From assembly GCF_021462225.1 (NCBI RefSeq), contig NC_061804.1:8979740-9043739 (forward strand): a stretch of DNA of 64,000 nt, in the 5' to 3' direction. A program made the position numbers and the translations under genes. The DNA comes from Girardinichthys multiradiatus. Lineage: Eukaryota > Chordata > Actinopteri > Cyprinodontiformes > Goodeidae. This document shows, in pieces, positions 1 through 14,720 of this stretch. Every line of letters starts with the position of its first letter. Positions within the stretch are counted from its first letter, which is position 1. The notes beneath the pieces were generated by a model that was not told the DNA's origin, searched no databases, and saw only the letters and a program-made list of their open reading frames with translations.

Positions 1-245
1 CTCGGGCATCTATACCGGATGCCTCCTGGACGCCTTCCTCGGGAGGTGGGACGGCCCAGGACACGCTGGAGGACTGTGTCTCTCCGCTGGCCTGGAAACA
101 CCTTGGGCTCTCCCTGGAGGAGCTGGAGGAGGTGTCTGGGGAGAGGGACGTCTGGGTGTCTCTGCTGAGTCTGCTGCCCCCACGACCCGGTCAAGGATAA
201 GTGGAAGACGACGAGTATGGGTACGAGTACGAGTACATCTCTGCC
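1..245 (+). mobile_element. 3' end of a teleost LINE (Rex3/RTE-like), cut by window edge
   Basis: The + strand reads as the decayed C-terminal coding end of a fish non-LTR retrotransposon: a GRPRTRW stretch, then after a one-base frame change LEELEEVSGERDVW and LLPPRPGQG followed by a TAA at 198-200. A short low-complexity tail of GACGAGTA-like units follows. This arginine-rich end with ELEEVSGER and PPRP is widespread at LINE 3' ends in teleosts. Assignment to Rex3/RTE is from memory of the family and less sure than the LINE call. The element continues left of the window and is frameshifted, so it is dead. Confidence 0.55.
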
Positions 246-1219
246 ACAATCACAAGATTTGTACAGCATTTCATTTTATCGTCCACCCAATGAGATGTCG
301 ATTCTCGTGCAAGCCCCATTAAGACCAGTGTGTTCTGGTTTCTGGACATTCATTGGACCAGTGTCAGTCACATCACTGTCGTCATCTTCCTAGAAAAAAT
401 AAAACTTTGCAACTCATTTTGAATCTCGTTTTTCTCCGTGCCTTATGTGAACTTTCCAAGTTGCATGCCATCTGTGGTCTGAGATGAATGTCAGCGTAAT
501 CAGTGGGATTGCAGATATGCGGCGTGACTAATACAGACGCTCAACAGAGAAGCAGCCAGTTTAATATCACAGTCCTCTTCTGGGAGAAAACTGATCCTTG
601 GCTACAAAAACATTCATAGAAATCCTCTTGTTGATGTTACACATGTGTCAATCTGTTGTCTTCTACATACTGATAAAAGTATGGGAATAACTGTAAAAAG
701 AAACAGATATACATTAACGGGTTACTTTTCCACAATATGTTTTTTTTTTTTTTTTTTTAATCTGGGAAATTTATTTTGATGAGGTTGTTGACTCATCTTC
801 AGCACTTAAAATGGCATCAATCAGTGATCACTGATTGGCTAATATTCAAGAACCACAAATGTCAAGATGGCAATTAGTTCCCTAACAGAATCAGTTTATA
901 ATCTGGCACATTTAACACCTTCAAAAAAGGGACGTTTTCCCCATGATATATAAAATAGAATGTCTTTCAAACACCTTCTGTTCATCTGAGGCCACAGCTA
1001 CACTTGATATTTCTTTCAACAGATATTTGTTCTTCTGTTTTTTGAGTAAATGTCTGTGTCAACACCGTCTGTTTTCACCATAACAATTTCAAAGCCATTT
1101 ATTGTCATTTCGTACCTTCCTGTCAACATTTCCAACCCTTCGTATCTACAGTTTTCTTCTCAAGATATCCACCATGTTTTAAAAATGCACCTATGAAGTA
1201 CTAACCTCTGACTGAAGAA
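246..1219. other. Non-coding stretch, nothing recognised
   Basis: AT-rich sequence in the putative DOC2B-like intron upstream of the first visible exon. It holds a run of 19 T at 740-758. No exon with usable splice sites, no RNA gene and no named repeat was recognised. Confidence 0.5.
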
Positions 1220-2290
1220 GGAAAGTCACCTGAGAAGATTAGGACACCCCATTGTTTATAAAAAATGTTTGACAATGATGTCTAGTCTTATTTTTCTTTA
1301 TCTCTGAGAGAATTTGACATGATTGCATTTTAACAACTAAACTTAACCTGATTTTAAAGATAGCAACAAAAAAAGGTTTTCTAACTGAGGAAAAAGTAGA
1401 AAACTCTATTTCCTAATAGTGTGACCCCCTTTGGTTGAGATGCTTCTTGTGTCTCTGACATCGGACTGAGGAAAGTTTTTCCCCAGCTTCCAGCAGCTTG
1501 ATGGATTCCTTAACTTCCTGGTGCATCATAAATCAGAATCAGAAAAGCTTTATTGCCAAGTATGTTTTTGGACATACAAGGAATTTGTTTTGGCATAGTC
1601 GGTGCAATACAACACAAATTAAACAGTATAAACATGTCTACAATATAATATAAATATATGTGCACAGTTTTAAGTGAGTGAGAGTAAATGTAGAGCAGTA
1701 TTGGGTGCGAGAGCAGTACAACAGTGCAGATGATCAGTGTGCAAGTATGGCAGTGCAAGTAAAGCAGAAGTCCAAGAAAAGAGTCTTCTCCCCCAGCCAG
1801 TTCTTTATTTTTCAACAAAATTAAATAAAGACACGATCTAGAAAGGCAAGACCTAAATATAATCAGATGTGCTGGTTTGAAAGAAGATACAAATAAATAA
1901 ATACTAACACTGAGAAATGGCTGGAGGAACCTCCACATAGACTAAGATCTGAGCTTGTTTTCATTTCTTAATGCTCAGCCAGTCCTTGGCATGGTTCAGG
2001 TCAGGCTGCGAAGTCCAGTTCTGCTTCAGTATTAATTTGTTTCCAGATTGTTTCACATTTTCCTCAAAAAACCTCTAATGCACGGCAGATGGTGAATTCC
2101 ATGATGGTGATTTACCTGCTGCTGCTGCAAAGCATCCTCTGGGCCCATGTCCACTGGATAATCTAGCCCTACTCATTTCAACAGTCAGGAGCACTTTAAC
2201 TCCATATCTGAGGTTCAGTCAGGACAAGCTTCCTTCAAAATGCCGAGTAACGAAGGTCTAATCATCTGCACTCGGTGTAGACGGATGGAT
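1220..2290 (-). mobile_element. Old Tc1-like transposon relic, interrupted by another repeat
   Basis: This stretch matches, with heavy decay, the minus-strand Tc1-like relic at 41400-42480. Shared landmarks in the same order are the terminal phrase ATTAGGACACCCC (about 1238), the TTTGGTTGAGA block (about 1430), TCTCTGACATC, GAAAGTTTTT, a TTCTGCTTC block and ATGGTGATTTACCTGCTGC. The two halves are separated at about 1530-1955 by an unrelated dispersed repeat. No open transposase frame survives. Confidence 0.5.
1530..1955. repeat. Dispersed LINE-derived repeat nested in the Tc1 relic
   Basis: It begins with AATCAGAATCAG...GCTTTATTGCCAAG and then ACATACAAGGAATTTG, a phrase repeated at 26884-26950 directly after a Rex1-like LINE tail, and very common in teleost genomes. 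The rest, with TATAAATATATGTGCACAG and repeated GTGCAAGTA-like words, is probably part of the same family. Right boundary is approximate. A frame of 142 codons on the minus strand (1510-1938) is not a gene: it is a composition effect. Confidence 0.5.
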
Positions 2291-2316
2291 GTCACCAGCA
2301 TTTCTGTTATTAATGA

Positions 2317-3624
<1,308 letters not shown>

Positions 3625-4450
3625 AGGCTCGAGACTTGGCCAGAACTTGCCTCTCAAAGACTTAAGACTTAACTTGTTGTTGGCATGAAAGACTTGAGAC
3701 TTTTCTTGAAATTGCCTCCCAACAACTTGAGAGCTGACTTGACTTGGACTTAAAACAAAAGATTCAAGACTTGTCTTGCCTTTTTACAGAATTTAGACCT
3801 GACATGGACTTTGACCAAAACACTTGACACATGACTTGGACCAAAAAGTTTAAGACTTGGAATGAAAGACTTGAGTCTTGACATGGACTTGAAGTGAAAG
3901 ACTTCAGGCTTGACATGTACTTGGACCTCAGGCTTGGAATTGGAGTGAAAGAGTTAAGACGGCTTACAGCTAAATACTTGAGACATGGCTCTAATTTACT
4001 TCAAAAACTATAGACCTGACTTGGACTTGAAGCAGAAACTTCAAGAACTGACTGGTCTGACTTGTAATTTAGACTTGGACTTGGAGTGAGCAAAAGACTT
4101 GAGACTTGACTCGGACTTAAAGCTAAACACTTGAGACCTGACTTGGACTTGAAGACCTGAAACTTGATATGGATTTGCCCCTCGGAGATTTAAGACTTGA
4201 CTTGGGAAAATGACTTGTGATCTCTGCCCCATGCTATTTTGTGCTACATAACACATTTATTGGCTACAGGTTACAGATTTGACTTTTCAGTTTGCAATGT
4301 TCCTAAAAGGAAGGGTTCAGGAAGCAGAGATGGTGACTTGAGTTTGAGACTGCGACTCGCACTTAAGTCAAATAAAATAAAGACTCCAGGCTCGACTTGG
4401 ACTCGTGCCCTAAAGACTTGAACTCTTGGTGTGAGACTCGAGTCTTAGTA
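3625..4450 (+). repeat. Degenerate tandem repeat built on ACTTGA / GACTTGGACTT
   Basis: For about 825 bp the + strand is made of imperfect copies of words such as GAGACTTGACTTGGACTTGA with spacers like AAGCTAAACACTT and AGTGAAAGA. Unit length varies, roughly 25 to 45 bp. A smaller block of the same kind lies at 5515-5612, so the array may have been split. Translated frames through it (Ser/Lys/Gln-rich) are by-products of the repeat. Arrays of this ACTTG type are scattered in teleost genomes. Confidence 0.8.
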
Positions 4451-5086
4451 CCAGTTTTTATCCGGTGTAATGAAGAGTGAAAGGAGGCAGCAGCAGCTGC
4501 ATGTTTTACTGTGAAAGGATGAGCTTGATTATTGGCCAGTGATCTTGGTGGATTATTATGGGATGTTAGTGGCTCATAACAATCCATTCATGTTAACTGT
4601 AGCTTCTTGATAATGACCACATGAATGTCTCTACAACTGAACACTATATTAAATGGCATTTCCAGCTGAATATATCAAAATAAAGGCACTTCCTTTTTTC
4701 ATTCATTCAGAAGTTCAACACTTCCACACTTTGCCTCCTTCATTACGTTGTAATTTCAACCTTAAATTGAACATCTTTATTATTTAGAACTGAGAACAAA
4801 GGTTTTAAATGTGGATTTAAAAATTAGGTTCCCAAAATTATTTAAAAACCTCCAGCTCAGAGTGAGGAGAAGAAAATCCTGCAAACCAGATTTAGTGCAA
4901 CATATAATGAAGTAGTGGGCAACATGAAGACAGGGATAAACAGCTGTTAACTTTGTTATTACAAAGACAGAAAAGCTCTTTGTTTGATTCATTCAAATTC
5001 AACAAGTTTTAATCTATTGCTTTTCTTACAGCATAAACATCTATTTATATTTCCAATAGGATAAATATTACATTTGATCAATTTTC
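4451..5086. other. Intronic spacer, nothing firm recognised
   Basis: AT-rich. The segment at about 4708-4770 (CTTCCACACTTTGCC followed by TACGTTGTAATTTC) is faintly like the start of a Tc1 inverted terminal repeat but too short to call. A short TCAG microsatellite (five units) ends the stretch at about 5088-5102. Confidence 0.4.
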
Positions 5087-5335
5087 AGTCAGTCAGTCAG
5101 TCATTTTCTACCGCTTATTCCATAGTGGGTCGCGGGGGAGCTGGTGCCTATCTCCAGCAGTCTATGGGCGAGAAGCAGGGTACACCCTGGACAGGTCGCC
5201 AGTCCATCACAGGGCAACACACAAACAACCATGCACACACTCATTCATACACCTAAGGGCAATTTAGAGTGACCAATTAACCTAACAGGCATGTCTTTGG
5301 ACTGTGGGAGGAAGCCGGAGTACCCGGCTTCAATT
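5087..5335 (+). repeat. Dispersed LINE-3'-derived repeat, copy 1
   Basis: Contains the teleost-wide block TCCATAGTGGGTCGCGGGGG, then GGGTACACCCTGGACAGGTC, CAGTCC..CACAGGGCAACACA, CACTCATTCATACACCTAAG and GACTGTGGGAGGAAGCCGGA. The same order of words occurs in the longer copy at 56346-56700. The family is usually classed with RTE/Expander-type LINE 3' ends; here only the 3' repeat is present and no coding frame exists. Confidence 0.75.
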
Positions 5336-5514
5336 TTCAATATAATATAACTATTTTAATAAATATAAAAGATTGAAAGATAATTATTAATTAGTGGTAA
5401 TCTAGGCCTAAGGAGAAAATTACTGGTTGGGATTCCTACCCTACAGCGATGCAGGATTAGAGGTGACCCAAATGTTGGTGATTTGATGAGAAAATGTGTA
5501 TTTTTAGTAGTTTA

Positions 5515-5612
5515 AGGCTTGTCTCTGAATTGGGTTGAAAAAACTTGACCTTTGACTTGGACCCCTCAATGACTTGAGACCTGACTTGGATAAATGACTT
5601 GTTAAAATCTCT
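5515..5612 (+). repeat. Outlying block of the ACTTG degenerate repeat
   Basis: Contains AAAACTTGACC, TTTGACTTGGACC, TGACTTGAGACCTGACTTGG and ATGACTTGTTAAAATCTC, the same words as the array at 3625-4450, about 1.1 kb away. The dispersed repeat at 5087-5335 lies in between. Confidence 0.65.
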
Positions 5613-7319
5613 GTCTGGTAGATAGCTTATGTTTTTGCTAACTAACTGCTAACAATATAACAACCAATAACGTAAATATCCATAAAGCACTGGCTCTGTT
5701 AGCCTGAAATAGTTGTGGCACACGTGGACTGACTTCCTTCTTATCCAAACTGTGGAAACCTACTTTTAGCATTTCTGCAAGACAATGTAGAATTGTCAAA
5801 ATAGATTATCTGGCAGAGCTGATTTTGTAGCAGAAAAGATGTAGACAACCTGTGATTATCTGCAGCATGAAAGACAAGCGCGTGAGGCCACTCGAGGGGC
5901 TGCAATTTGAAGGAGAGTCCTATTTATCGCACCTGAACATTTTTCCCGAGTCTTTCATCTGGCTCAGCAATGGAAGTGCAATTAATTTCTGACTCTGCTG
6001 TGCACACCTCGAGAACAAAAGCAGGACTTGTTTCAGTAGAGAAAGGCTGCTAAAACATTTTCAACTGTCTGAGGTTGAGAAAATCTCCATAAAGCCTAAA
6101 GGATGCAGTACAGACTTCAGTAGATTTACTGACTGAGGAGGAACACAGGAAACGTAGCTGCCGTCAGACAAGCAGGGATATGGTGCCTTGCAAAAAGTAT
6201 TCAAACATTCTGTCATGGTACAACCTCAATACATGATGTAGCATTAAGAAGAGAACAAAACTGACCTTGAAGATACTGATATTCTGTCCAAATTATTCTG
6301 TCCAAACCCGTTGAGAAAAATCTTCAGGTGACCCATCGATAGGAAGCTCAGTACACTTATAATGGAGTGTTGGCATGATTCACTTCCTGTATGAAACACA
6401 GTAAGCTCAGAGCGCTACTCGGTCAGGTAGTGCAGCTAAATTGTTTCATCTTCAGTCAAAGCTGCCTAATTGCTTAGATGCACACAGAAAATTAACAGAT
6501 ATTATCGTTGCATTGTACAATGAAATTTTTTAGCATCATAGCTTCTGCTCGAAGATTGTTTTGCCTGGGGAGGTCACTGGTCCCATTACATGACAACAAT
6601 TAGGCTCACTACAGTGGCCTCATCAACACTGGCTTCAGCTCCCGCTTCCCTCTGGGCAAAGTTGGTGAGCAATAACCCACTTAGCCTCCCTTAAAGACTC
6701 TCTGGTATCTTGGGAAATAACAGAGAGTGTGGGTCCAGTGAGCAGAGAAAGAGGAGAGATTTTATTGCTGTGAAACTCGGTAAACCTGGTCAAAATGAAA
6801 CATTACCAGATTCTTTATTCAAATGGACAGTAACCAAACAACATCCACTGTGCAGAATGTGAGGTAAATCAATATAATTTGCCTTCAGCGTCAGAAGCAA
6901 ACAGACATTTCTGAACACACGTCTGTGCACCCTGGGCAACAGTGGCCACAAGGAATCTGTTTTCAGCCAGAATCCCCGACTGCAGTCAGTGCAAACAGAG
7001 AATGAGCAACACTCTGCTGCATGTTTTCGGAAATTCACAACACCTCAATAATTACAAGGAATGTGAGGCAGAATGAGCTGTTTCTTAGTTGTTAGACACA
7101 ACTGCAGCAGCTGCATCAAAGTAAGTACATACATGAAATTAAAAAAAGATTAAAAAAATTAGTTTCTGTTTCTGCTGTTGGATATTTAATCAGCTGTACT
7201 GTTTATTTGTGGTGGATTTTATGGTGAGACTCCTCAGATTTCACCATCATACAGTATCAGGAAGTATTGGGAAAGTCTTCAGTGGCTGGATGTCCTGACA
7301 AGAAAGTTGTCCTGGATGA
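5613..7319. other. Intron sequence with a solo Tc1-type terminal repeat
   Basis: At about 6182-6250 the words TGGTGCCTTGCAAAAAGTAT and TCAAACATTCTGTCATGGTA look like the outer end of a Tc1 inverted terminal repeat, but no transposase follows directly. It may be the left end of the relic at 7320-8010. The remainder shows no recognised feature. The minus-strand frame at 6790-7038 has no family features. Confidence 0.4.
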
Positions 7320-8010
7320 CAGGGAATCTACACCAATGTCCTGACAATACATCTAAAACGCTTTAACTGACTCAGCTGTGTCCATGTTTCAACCATCTGA
7401 CCCACACGCTCTCCCTCAGATGGAAGGGGATTGGTCAGGATGTTGGAGAACAACCAAGGAACCATCAGCAAAAGCTCAATCCTGCCACAAACTGAAAGCT
7501 GCTGGAACCCCAGGGTTGCTGTCCTCAGTAAAGCCAGTTTTATGTCCCTATGGACTGAGATGATGCTGACCAACAAAGAAGTCCCTGCTTCAAAATCAGG
7601 ACCTCTCAATTTTGCAATTATCAACCTTTCCTCGGAAAAAGGCTAGATGAGACAAAGATTGAGTTATTTAGCCACAATGATGAGACGTTTGTTTGGAAGA
7701 GTCAAGGTGAGGCTTTCAAACCTAAGACCATTTTCAGGTATGGTGGTGGCAGAATCATGGTATGGGGCTGTTTTGTTGCCAGTGGTACAGGAGCTCTGTA
7801 CAAAGTGGACAGAATAATGAAAAAGAAAGATTACCTCCAAATCCAGATCCCAAAAATGCACAAAGGATAAAGCAAGCCCCGACCTAAAAATAAATCAATT
7901 ATGGTTTTCTGGGAAAGGACGCCCACCAGTTTAAATGAAGTCTGTAAAGTAGAGCGGTCGCATATCAAGCCAGAATGATGCCGGGAGCTTGTTAAATGGC
8001 TACAGAAATG
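7320..8010 (+). mobile_element. Tc1-like transposase relic
   Basis: The + strand carries broken pieces of a Tc1-family DDE transposase. After a helix-turn-helix-like remnant (RMLENNQGTISKSS, about 7437) another frame reads DETKIELFSHNDETFVWKSQ (about 7650-7710), with the first catalytic Asp, then FRYGGGRIMVWGCFVASGTG (about 7734-7793). Frameshifts and stops separate the pieces, and the end carrying the last catalytic acidic residue is lost. Inverted repeats are not visible as a clear pair. Confidence 0.65.
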
Positions 8011-9879
<1,869 letters not shown>

Positions 9880-10500
9880 AGCAGGCTAGTCCAATTTGCT
9901 GAAATCATTGCAGCAACTTAAAGTGGTACTCAGTAGTTTGTATGGCCCCCCACATGCTTTCATGTATGCCTGATAACATCGGGGCATGCTCCTCATGAGA
10001 TGATGGATGGTGTCCTGTGGTATCTCCTCCCAGATCCTGAACAGGGCATCACTGAGCTCTTGGACAGTGTGAGGTTCAGCCTGGTGGTGTCGGATGGATC
10101 TAAACTTGATGCCCCAGAGATGTTCCATTGAATTTAGGTCAGGGGAGCGTGAAGGCCAATCAATGGTATCAATTCCTTCATTCTCCAGGAACTGTCTTCA
10201 AACTCTTGCGACATGAGGCTGGGCATCATCATGCCCCAGGAGGAACCCAGGACCCACTGCACTAGAGAAGGGTCTACCAATTGTTTATCCTGTACTGTTC
10301 TGTCTGTCCCTCCATAAATTGCCTCTCCAGACCAACACTGACCCACCACCAAGCCGATCATGCTGAACAATGTTGCAGGCAGCATAATGTTCACCACAGC
10401 TTCTCCAGACCCTTTCACGTCTGTCACATGAGCTCAGAGTGAACCTGCTCTCATCTGTGAAAACTACAGGGCGCCAGTGCAGCACCTGCCTATTTCTGGC
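9880..10500 (-). mobile_element. Mariner/Tc1-superfamily transposase relic
   Basis: On the minus strand, read from 10485 down: LHWRPVVFTDESRFTL (first catalytic Asp), CDRRERVWRS, HYAACNIVQHDRLGGGSVLV, and near the end EHLWGIKFRSI, QELSDALFRIWEEIPQD and LMRSMPRC. The pieces lie in different frames with stops between them. The order matches the C-terminal two thirds of a teleost Tc1/mariner family unlike the one at 59299. Terminal repeats were not identified. Confidence 0.75.
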
Positions 10501-10654
10501 TGATGCCAGTTGATTTTCTAATTCAGACTCCTATTCTGCACCGTGTTGCCACTTCTCCCCAAGCTACGTCTGTTTTGTGTGTCTGTTATTTATCAAGTAT
10601 ATATTGCTAAATTGTAGAGATAAATAATCCATAAAAAAGCTCAAGATTTTATAT

Positions 10655-10855
10655 TAAACCTTTTCTAAATGGTAAATGGACTGAACTTATCTAGTGCTTT
10701 TCCAGTCATTCATAGACCGATACGCAGATCAGGAGGCAACTTGTGCTCTGCCCAGGGGCACATTGACATGTAGCAGGAGGAAGTTGGAATAGAACCCACA
10801 ACCTCTGGGTTGCAAGACGCTTATTCTTCCCACTGAATGTCCACTGACTACGGTT
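10655..10855. repeat. Dispersed repeat with TGGTAAATGGACTG start
   Basis: Starts with AATGGTAAATGGACTGAAC and TAGTGCTTTTCCAGTC, then GGCACATTGACATGTAGCAG, GTTGGAATAGAACCCACAAC and GGGTTGCAAGACGC...CCCACTGA. This word order defines a very common short teleost interspersed repeat that is not protein coding. Confidence 0.6.
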
Positions 10856-11332
10856 CCGATTCCTGTTTGGGCCAACCGACTCGTGTGAACAATGACCGTG
10901 ATCATACTGAAATTATGACCTCCTACTGGTAGATCATATGACTTGAAGACATTTTAACCACATCTCCTCACTCATGAGTGTGAGTGGAGTCTAAAAATAG
11001 TTTTCAATCAAAATATGAAGAGGAGAAGGAGCAAAATGACCGTCATCCATATAAGTCAGATTTTCTCTCTGTCAACTTGTGTTATCTTTAGTATTTTGCC
11101 AGATTTTCCGAAATAAATAAAAAGAAATAATCTTTGTGACATTATAAAGCCTTTTCATGCATAACTGAAATGTAAGTCAGTGTTGTTGCCTGAAAACAGT
11201 CAGGTACTGGTCAGAAATAAGTATAAAAGCAAAGAAAAACTTGTTTGAAAAGACTGAAGTACTTTAGGAAGATCACATAAATCACTGAACGCCACATAAA
11301 AACAATGAGGGACGACTCAAGTCTGAAAGTAA

Positions 11333-11536
<204 letters not shown>

Positions 11537-11916
11537 TAGGTGAACTGGTATCTTACCTTCTGTCCAGCTGGGGGTCCTTCCTTAAAAAAACAAACCTTTA
11601 AAATTGTATGTTTACACTTACAGAGGCCCCACGCACTGCTCTGGTCCTGTTTTTATTTTATAAAAAACAGAATAAATGTCATTAGTTCAAAGGTCTGCAA
11701 TAAAACTGTGATCATCGTGTATCTCTCTTGTTGTGATTATGAATCTGAGAATATTATTTAATAATTAATATTAATAATTTAATATTATATCAAATAATAT
11801 GTCGGTCTGTTGGGTTGTTCTGTGAATACCAGCCCAGTAAGGCGATGGTATTAGGACAAAATAGAAAGGTGTGAGACGAGCTCTGACATTATTGAACAGC
11901 ATAAACTCTGCATATA

Positions 11917-13483
11917 CAGGTCCTTCTCAAAATATTAGCATATTGTGATAAAGTTCATTATTTTTCCATAATGTCATGATGAAAATTTAACATTCATATA
12001 TTTTAGATTCATTGCACACTAACTGAAATATTTCAGGTCTTTTATTGTCTTAATACGGATGATTGTAGCATACAGCTCATGAAAACCCAAAATTCCTATC
12101 TCACAAAATTAGCATATTTCATCCGACCAATAAAAGAAAAGTGTTTTTAATACAAAAAACGTCAACCTTCAAATAATCATGTACAGTTATGCACTCAATA
12201 CTTGGTCGGGAATCCTTTTGCAGAAATGACTGCTTCAATGTGGCGTGGCATGGAGGCAATCAGCCTGTGGCACTGCTGAGGTCTTATGGAGGCCCAGGAT
12301 GCTTCGATAGCGGCCTTTAGCTCATCCAGAGTGTTGGGTCTTGAGTCTCTCAACGTTCTCTTCACAATATCCCACAGATTCTCTATGGGGTTCAGGTCAG
12401 GAGAGTTGGCAGGCCAATTGAGCACAGTGATACCATGGTCAGTAAACCATTTACCAGTGGTTTTGGCACTGTGAGCAGGTGCCAGGTCGTGCTGAAAAAT
12501 GAAATCTTCATCTCCATAAAACTTTTCAGCAGATGGAAGCATGAAGTGCTCCAAAATCTCCTGATAGCTAGCTGCATTGACCCTGCCCTTGATAAAACAC
12601 AGTGGACCAACACCAGCAGCTGACACGGCACCCCAGACCATCACTGACTGTGGGTACTTGACACTGGACTTCTGACACCTTGATTTCCGAATGACATGCA
12701 GAATCTGCTTTCATCCGAAAAAAGTACTTTGGACCACTGAGCAACAGTCCAGTGCTGCTTCTCTGTAGCCCAGGTCAGGCGCTTCTGCCGCTGTTTCTGG
12801 TTCAAAAGTGGCTTGACCTGGGGAATGCGGCACCTGTAGCCCATTTCCTGCACACGCCTGTGCACGGTGGCTCTGGATGTTTCTACTCCAGACTCAGTCC
12901 ACTGCTTCCGCAGGTCCCCCAAGGTCTGGAATCGGCCCTTCTCCACAATCTTCCTCAGGGTCCGGTCACCTCTTCTCGTTGTGCAGCGTTTTCTGCCACA
13001 CTTTTTCCTTCCCACAGACTTCCCACTGAGGTGCCTTGATACAGCACTCTGGGAACAGCCTATTCATTCAGAAATGTCTTTCTGTGTCTTACCCTCTTGC
13101 TTGAGGGTGTCAATAGTGGCCTTCTGGACAGCAGTCAGGTCGTCAGTCTTACCCATGATTGGGGTTTTAGTGATGAACCAGGCTGGGAGTTTTAAAGGCC
13201 TCAGGAATCTTTTGCAGGTGTTTAGAGTTAACTGGTTGATTCAGATGATTAGGTTCATAGCTCGTTTAGAGACCCTTTTAATGATATGCTAATTTTGTGA
13301 GAGAGGAATTTTGGGTTTTCATGAGCTGTATGCCAAAATCATCCGTATTAAGACAATAAAAGACCTGAAATATTTCAGTTAGTGTGCAATGAATCTAAAA
13401 TATATGAATGTTAAATTTTCATCATGACATTATGGAAAATAATGAACTTTATCACAATATGCTAATATTTTGAGAAGGACCTG
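11917..13483 (-). mobile_element. Tc1/mariner transposon, near complete, copy 1 of a recent family
   Basis: Begins with CAGGTCCTTCTCAAAATATT after a TA (11915-11916) and ends with the inverse TTGAGAAGGACCTG before a TA (13484-13485): the TA target duplication of Tc1 elements. Terminal inverted repeats are about 200 bp. The 1567-bp length is exactly 43 bp less than the copy at 59299-60908, which agrees with one deletion in the transposase gene. It lies in intron 3 of the visible DOC2B-like gene, opposite to the gene. Confidence 0.95.
12195..13156 (-). pseudogene. Tc1 transposase, broken by one stop and a 43-bp deletion
   Basis: DDE transposase of copy 1. The start ATG is at 13156-13154, the stop at 12195. 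Codon 31, CGA (Arg) in the other copy, is TGA here (13066-13064), a CpG-type change. Further on, 43 bp present in the other copy are missing at about 12671-12676; the join lies at a short repeat (CAGA) and shifts the frame. The catalytic triad residues are otherwise visible: LFSDESRF, QHDLAPAHS and SPDLNPIENLWD. Over the C-terminal 149 residues it differs from the other copy at five positions, so both copies are young. It cannot make full-length enzyme. Confidence 0.93.
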
Positions 13484-14469
13484 TATATGGAATAAATTCA
13501 CATAATTTCTTAAATTACAAGAATTTATTAACAAAAATAAGTCAACTCAAAGACAAACATATTTCAATCAACAAACTCTTTACTATGTTAAAAAAATCCA
13601 ACTAAACTACCAAGCAGAATTAAAGAATAATGAAGACTAATGGACTATGTACAATATAAACAAGTTGATTAAAGATTATTAGAAATCATGACTAAAAGAG
13701 TGATGCAACATTACCATGCAATGTTTATGTTTGAGAACCAAGGATTATCTTGAAGAATCTGGAAATTAAGTTAAGTTAGTCTTGGAACCAACTTAGACAA
13801 TTAGCAAACCTTTAGACAACCCTTCACAATGCAAGATCAGATAAAATATTATTTTAATAAAATAATATTTTAAAGATTGATCTGCTGAATAAAACCAACC
13901 TTCTGGATGACTAATTCTCAACGGTGTCTAATTAACTGCCTTTGTTTATTAAAATTATATTTAAATAAATATTATTAAGGGAATATTTTGGAAAAGAGCC
14001 AAATCTTTCTGGAGAAATGGGGTTTAATAGTGTTTACTTAGTTATCAAATTTAATAAAATGATGTTAGGGACACATTATTTACTGGATTGAAAACTAAAC
14101 CTTTCTGGGTATATATTATTTAGTAGCAAGCACGTGTTCTTAGCTATTAGCAGTTGAAGCTAACAAAGAAGCGGATAGCTTAGAACCAGAATCAAACACA
14201 CACCTTTAAAATACCGTTAATAAAAGGGTTAAAATGCATGAGCGCGGACGGCGCGTTATGATCAATCTTGTGTTTAAAATCACCCTTTAAATAAAGTTTG
14301 TCATAACTTTAAAAACACACAAACAACACAAAACTGAACATGTTTTCTGCAGATATTCTGCTAGCACCAAGATAGCTGAGTTCAACACAAACAAAACTAA
14401 ACTTCATAAAATGAAAAACGTTTAGATCATTTCAATCTAAATCTTTCTCTATTACTCTGCCCAAACACC

Positions 14470-14720
14470 TAACCTCGTATGAACGTGTTGAGGAGTTGTC
14501 CGGGCGACGACAAAGTTTGAAGAAAGCTCTGTGAACAAAGAGCTGACCTCCGGAGCAGTGGTTGGGCGGCCCGTTCTGTACGCCGACCACACTGCATGTT
14601 ACCACGGGATGAGGCTCCTGTTGTCCTTCCTTCAGACTCGGCTTCGTAGAGACAGCGTCTCTGCAGGGAACTCTCTGGATCACAGTTTGCTTCTGCAGGC
14701 CTCAGAGAGAAAGTAAAGCA
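14470..14720. other. CpG-richer block inside the LTR-like element
   Basis: Locally higher in CpG than the surrounding AT-rich DNA (for example TTGTCCGGGCGACGAC and GGGCGGCCCGTTCTGTACGC). Overlapping short frames on both strands are present without homology. Its position 3' of the minus-strand TATA-like box would make it transcribed leader of the LTR-like element, if that element is real. Confidence 0.35.

Noticed and set aside
1510..1938. 142-codon minus-strand frame with hydrophobic stretches, membrane-protein-like
   Set aside because: It lies over a known dispersed repeat and the Tc1 relic; hydrophobicity comes from A/T-rich codons.
4041..4421. Ser/Lys/Gln-rich frames
   Set aside because: Translated degenerate ACTTG tandem repeat.
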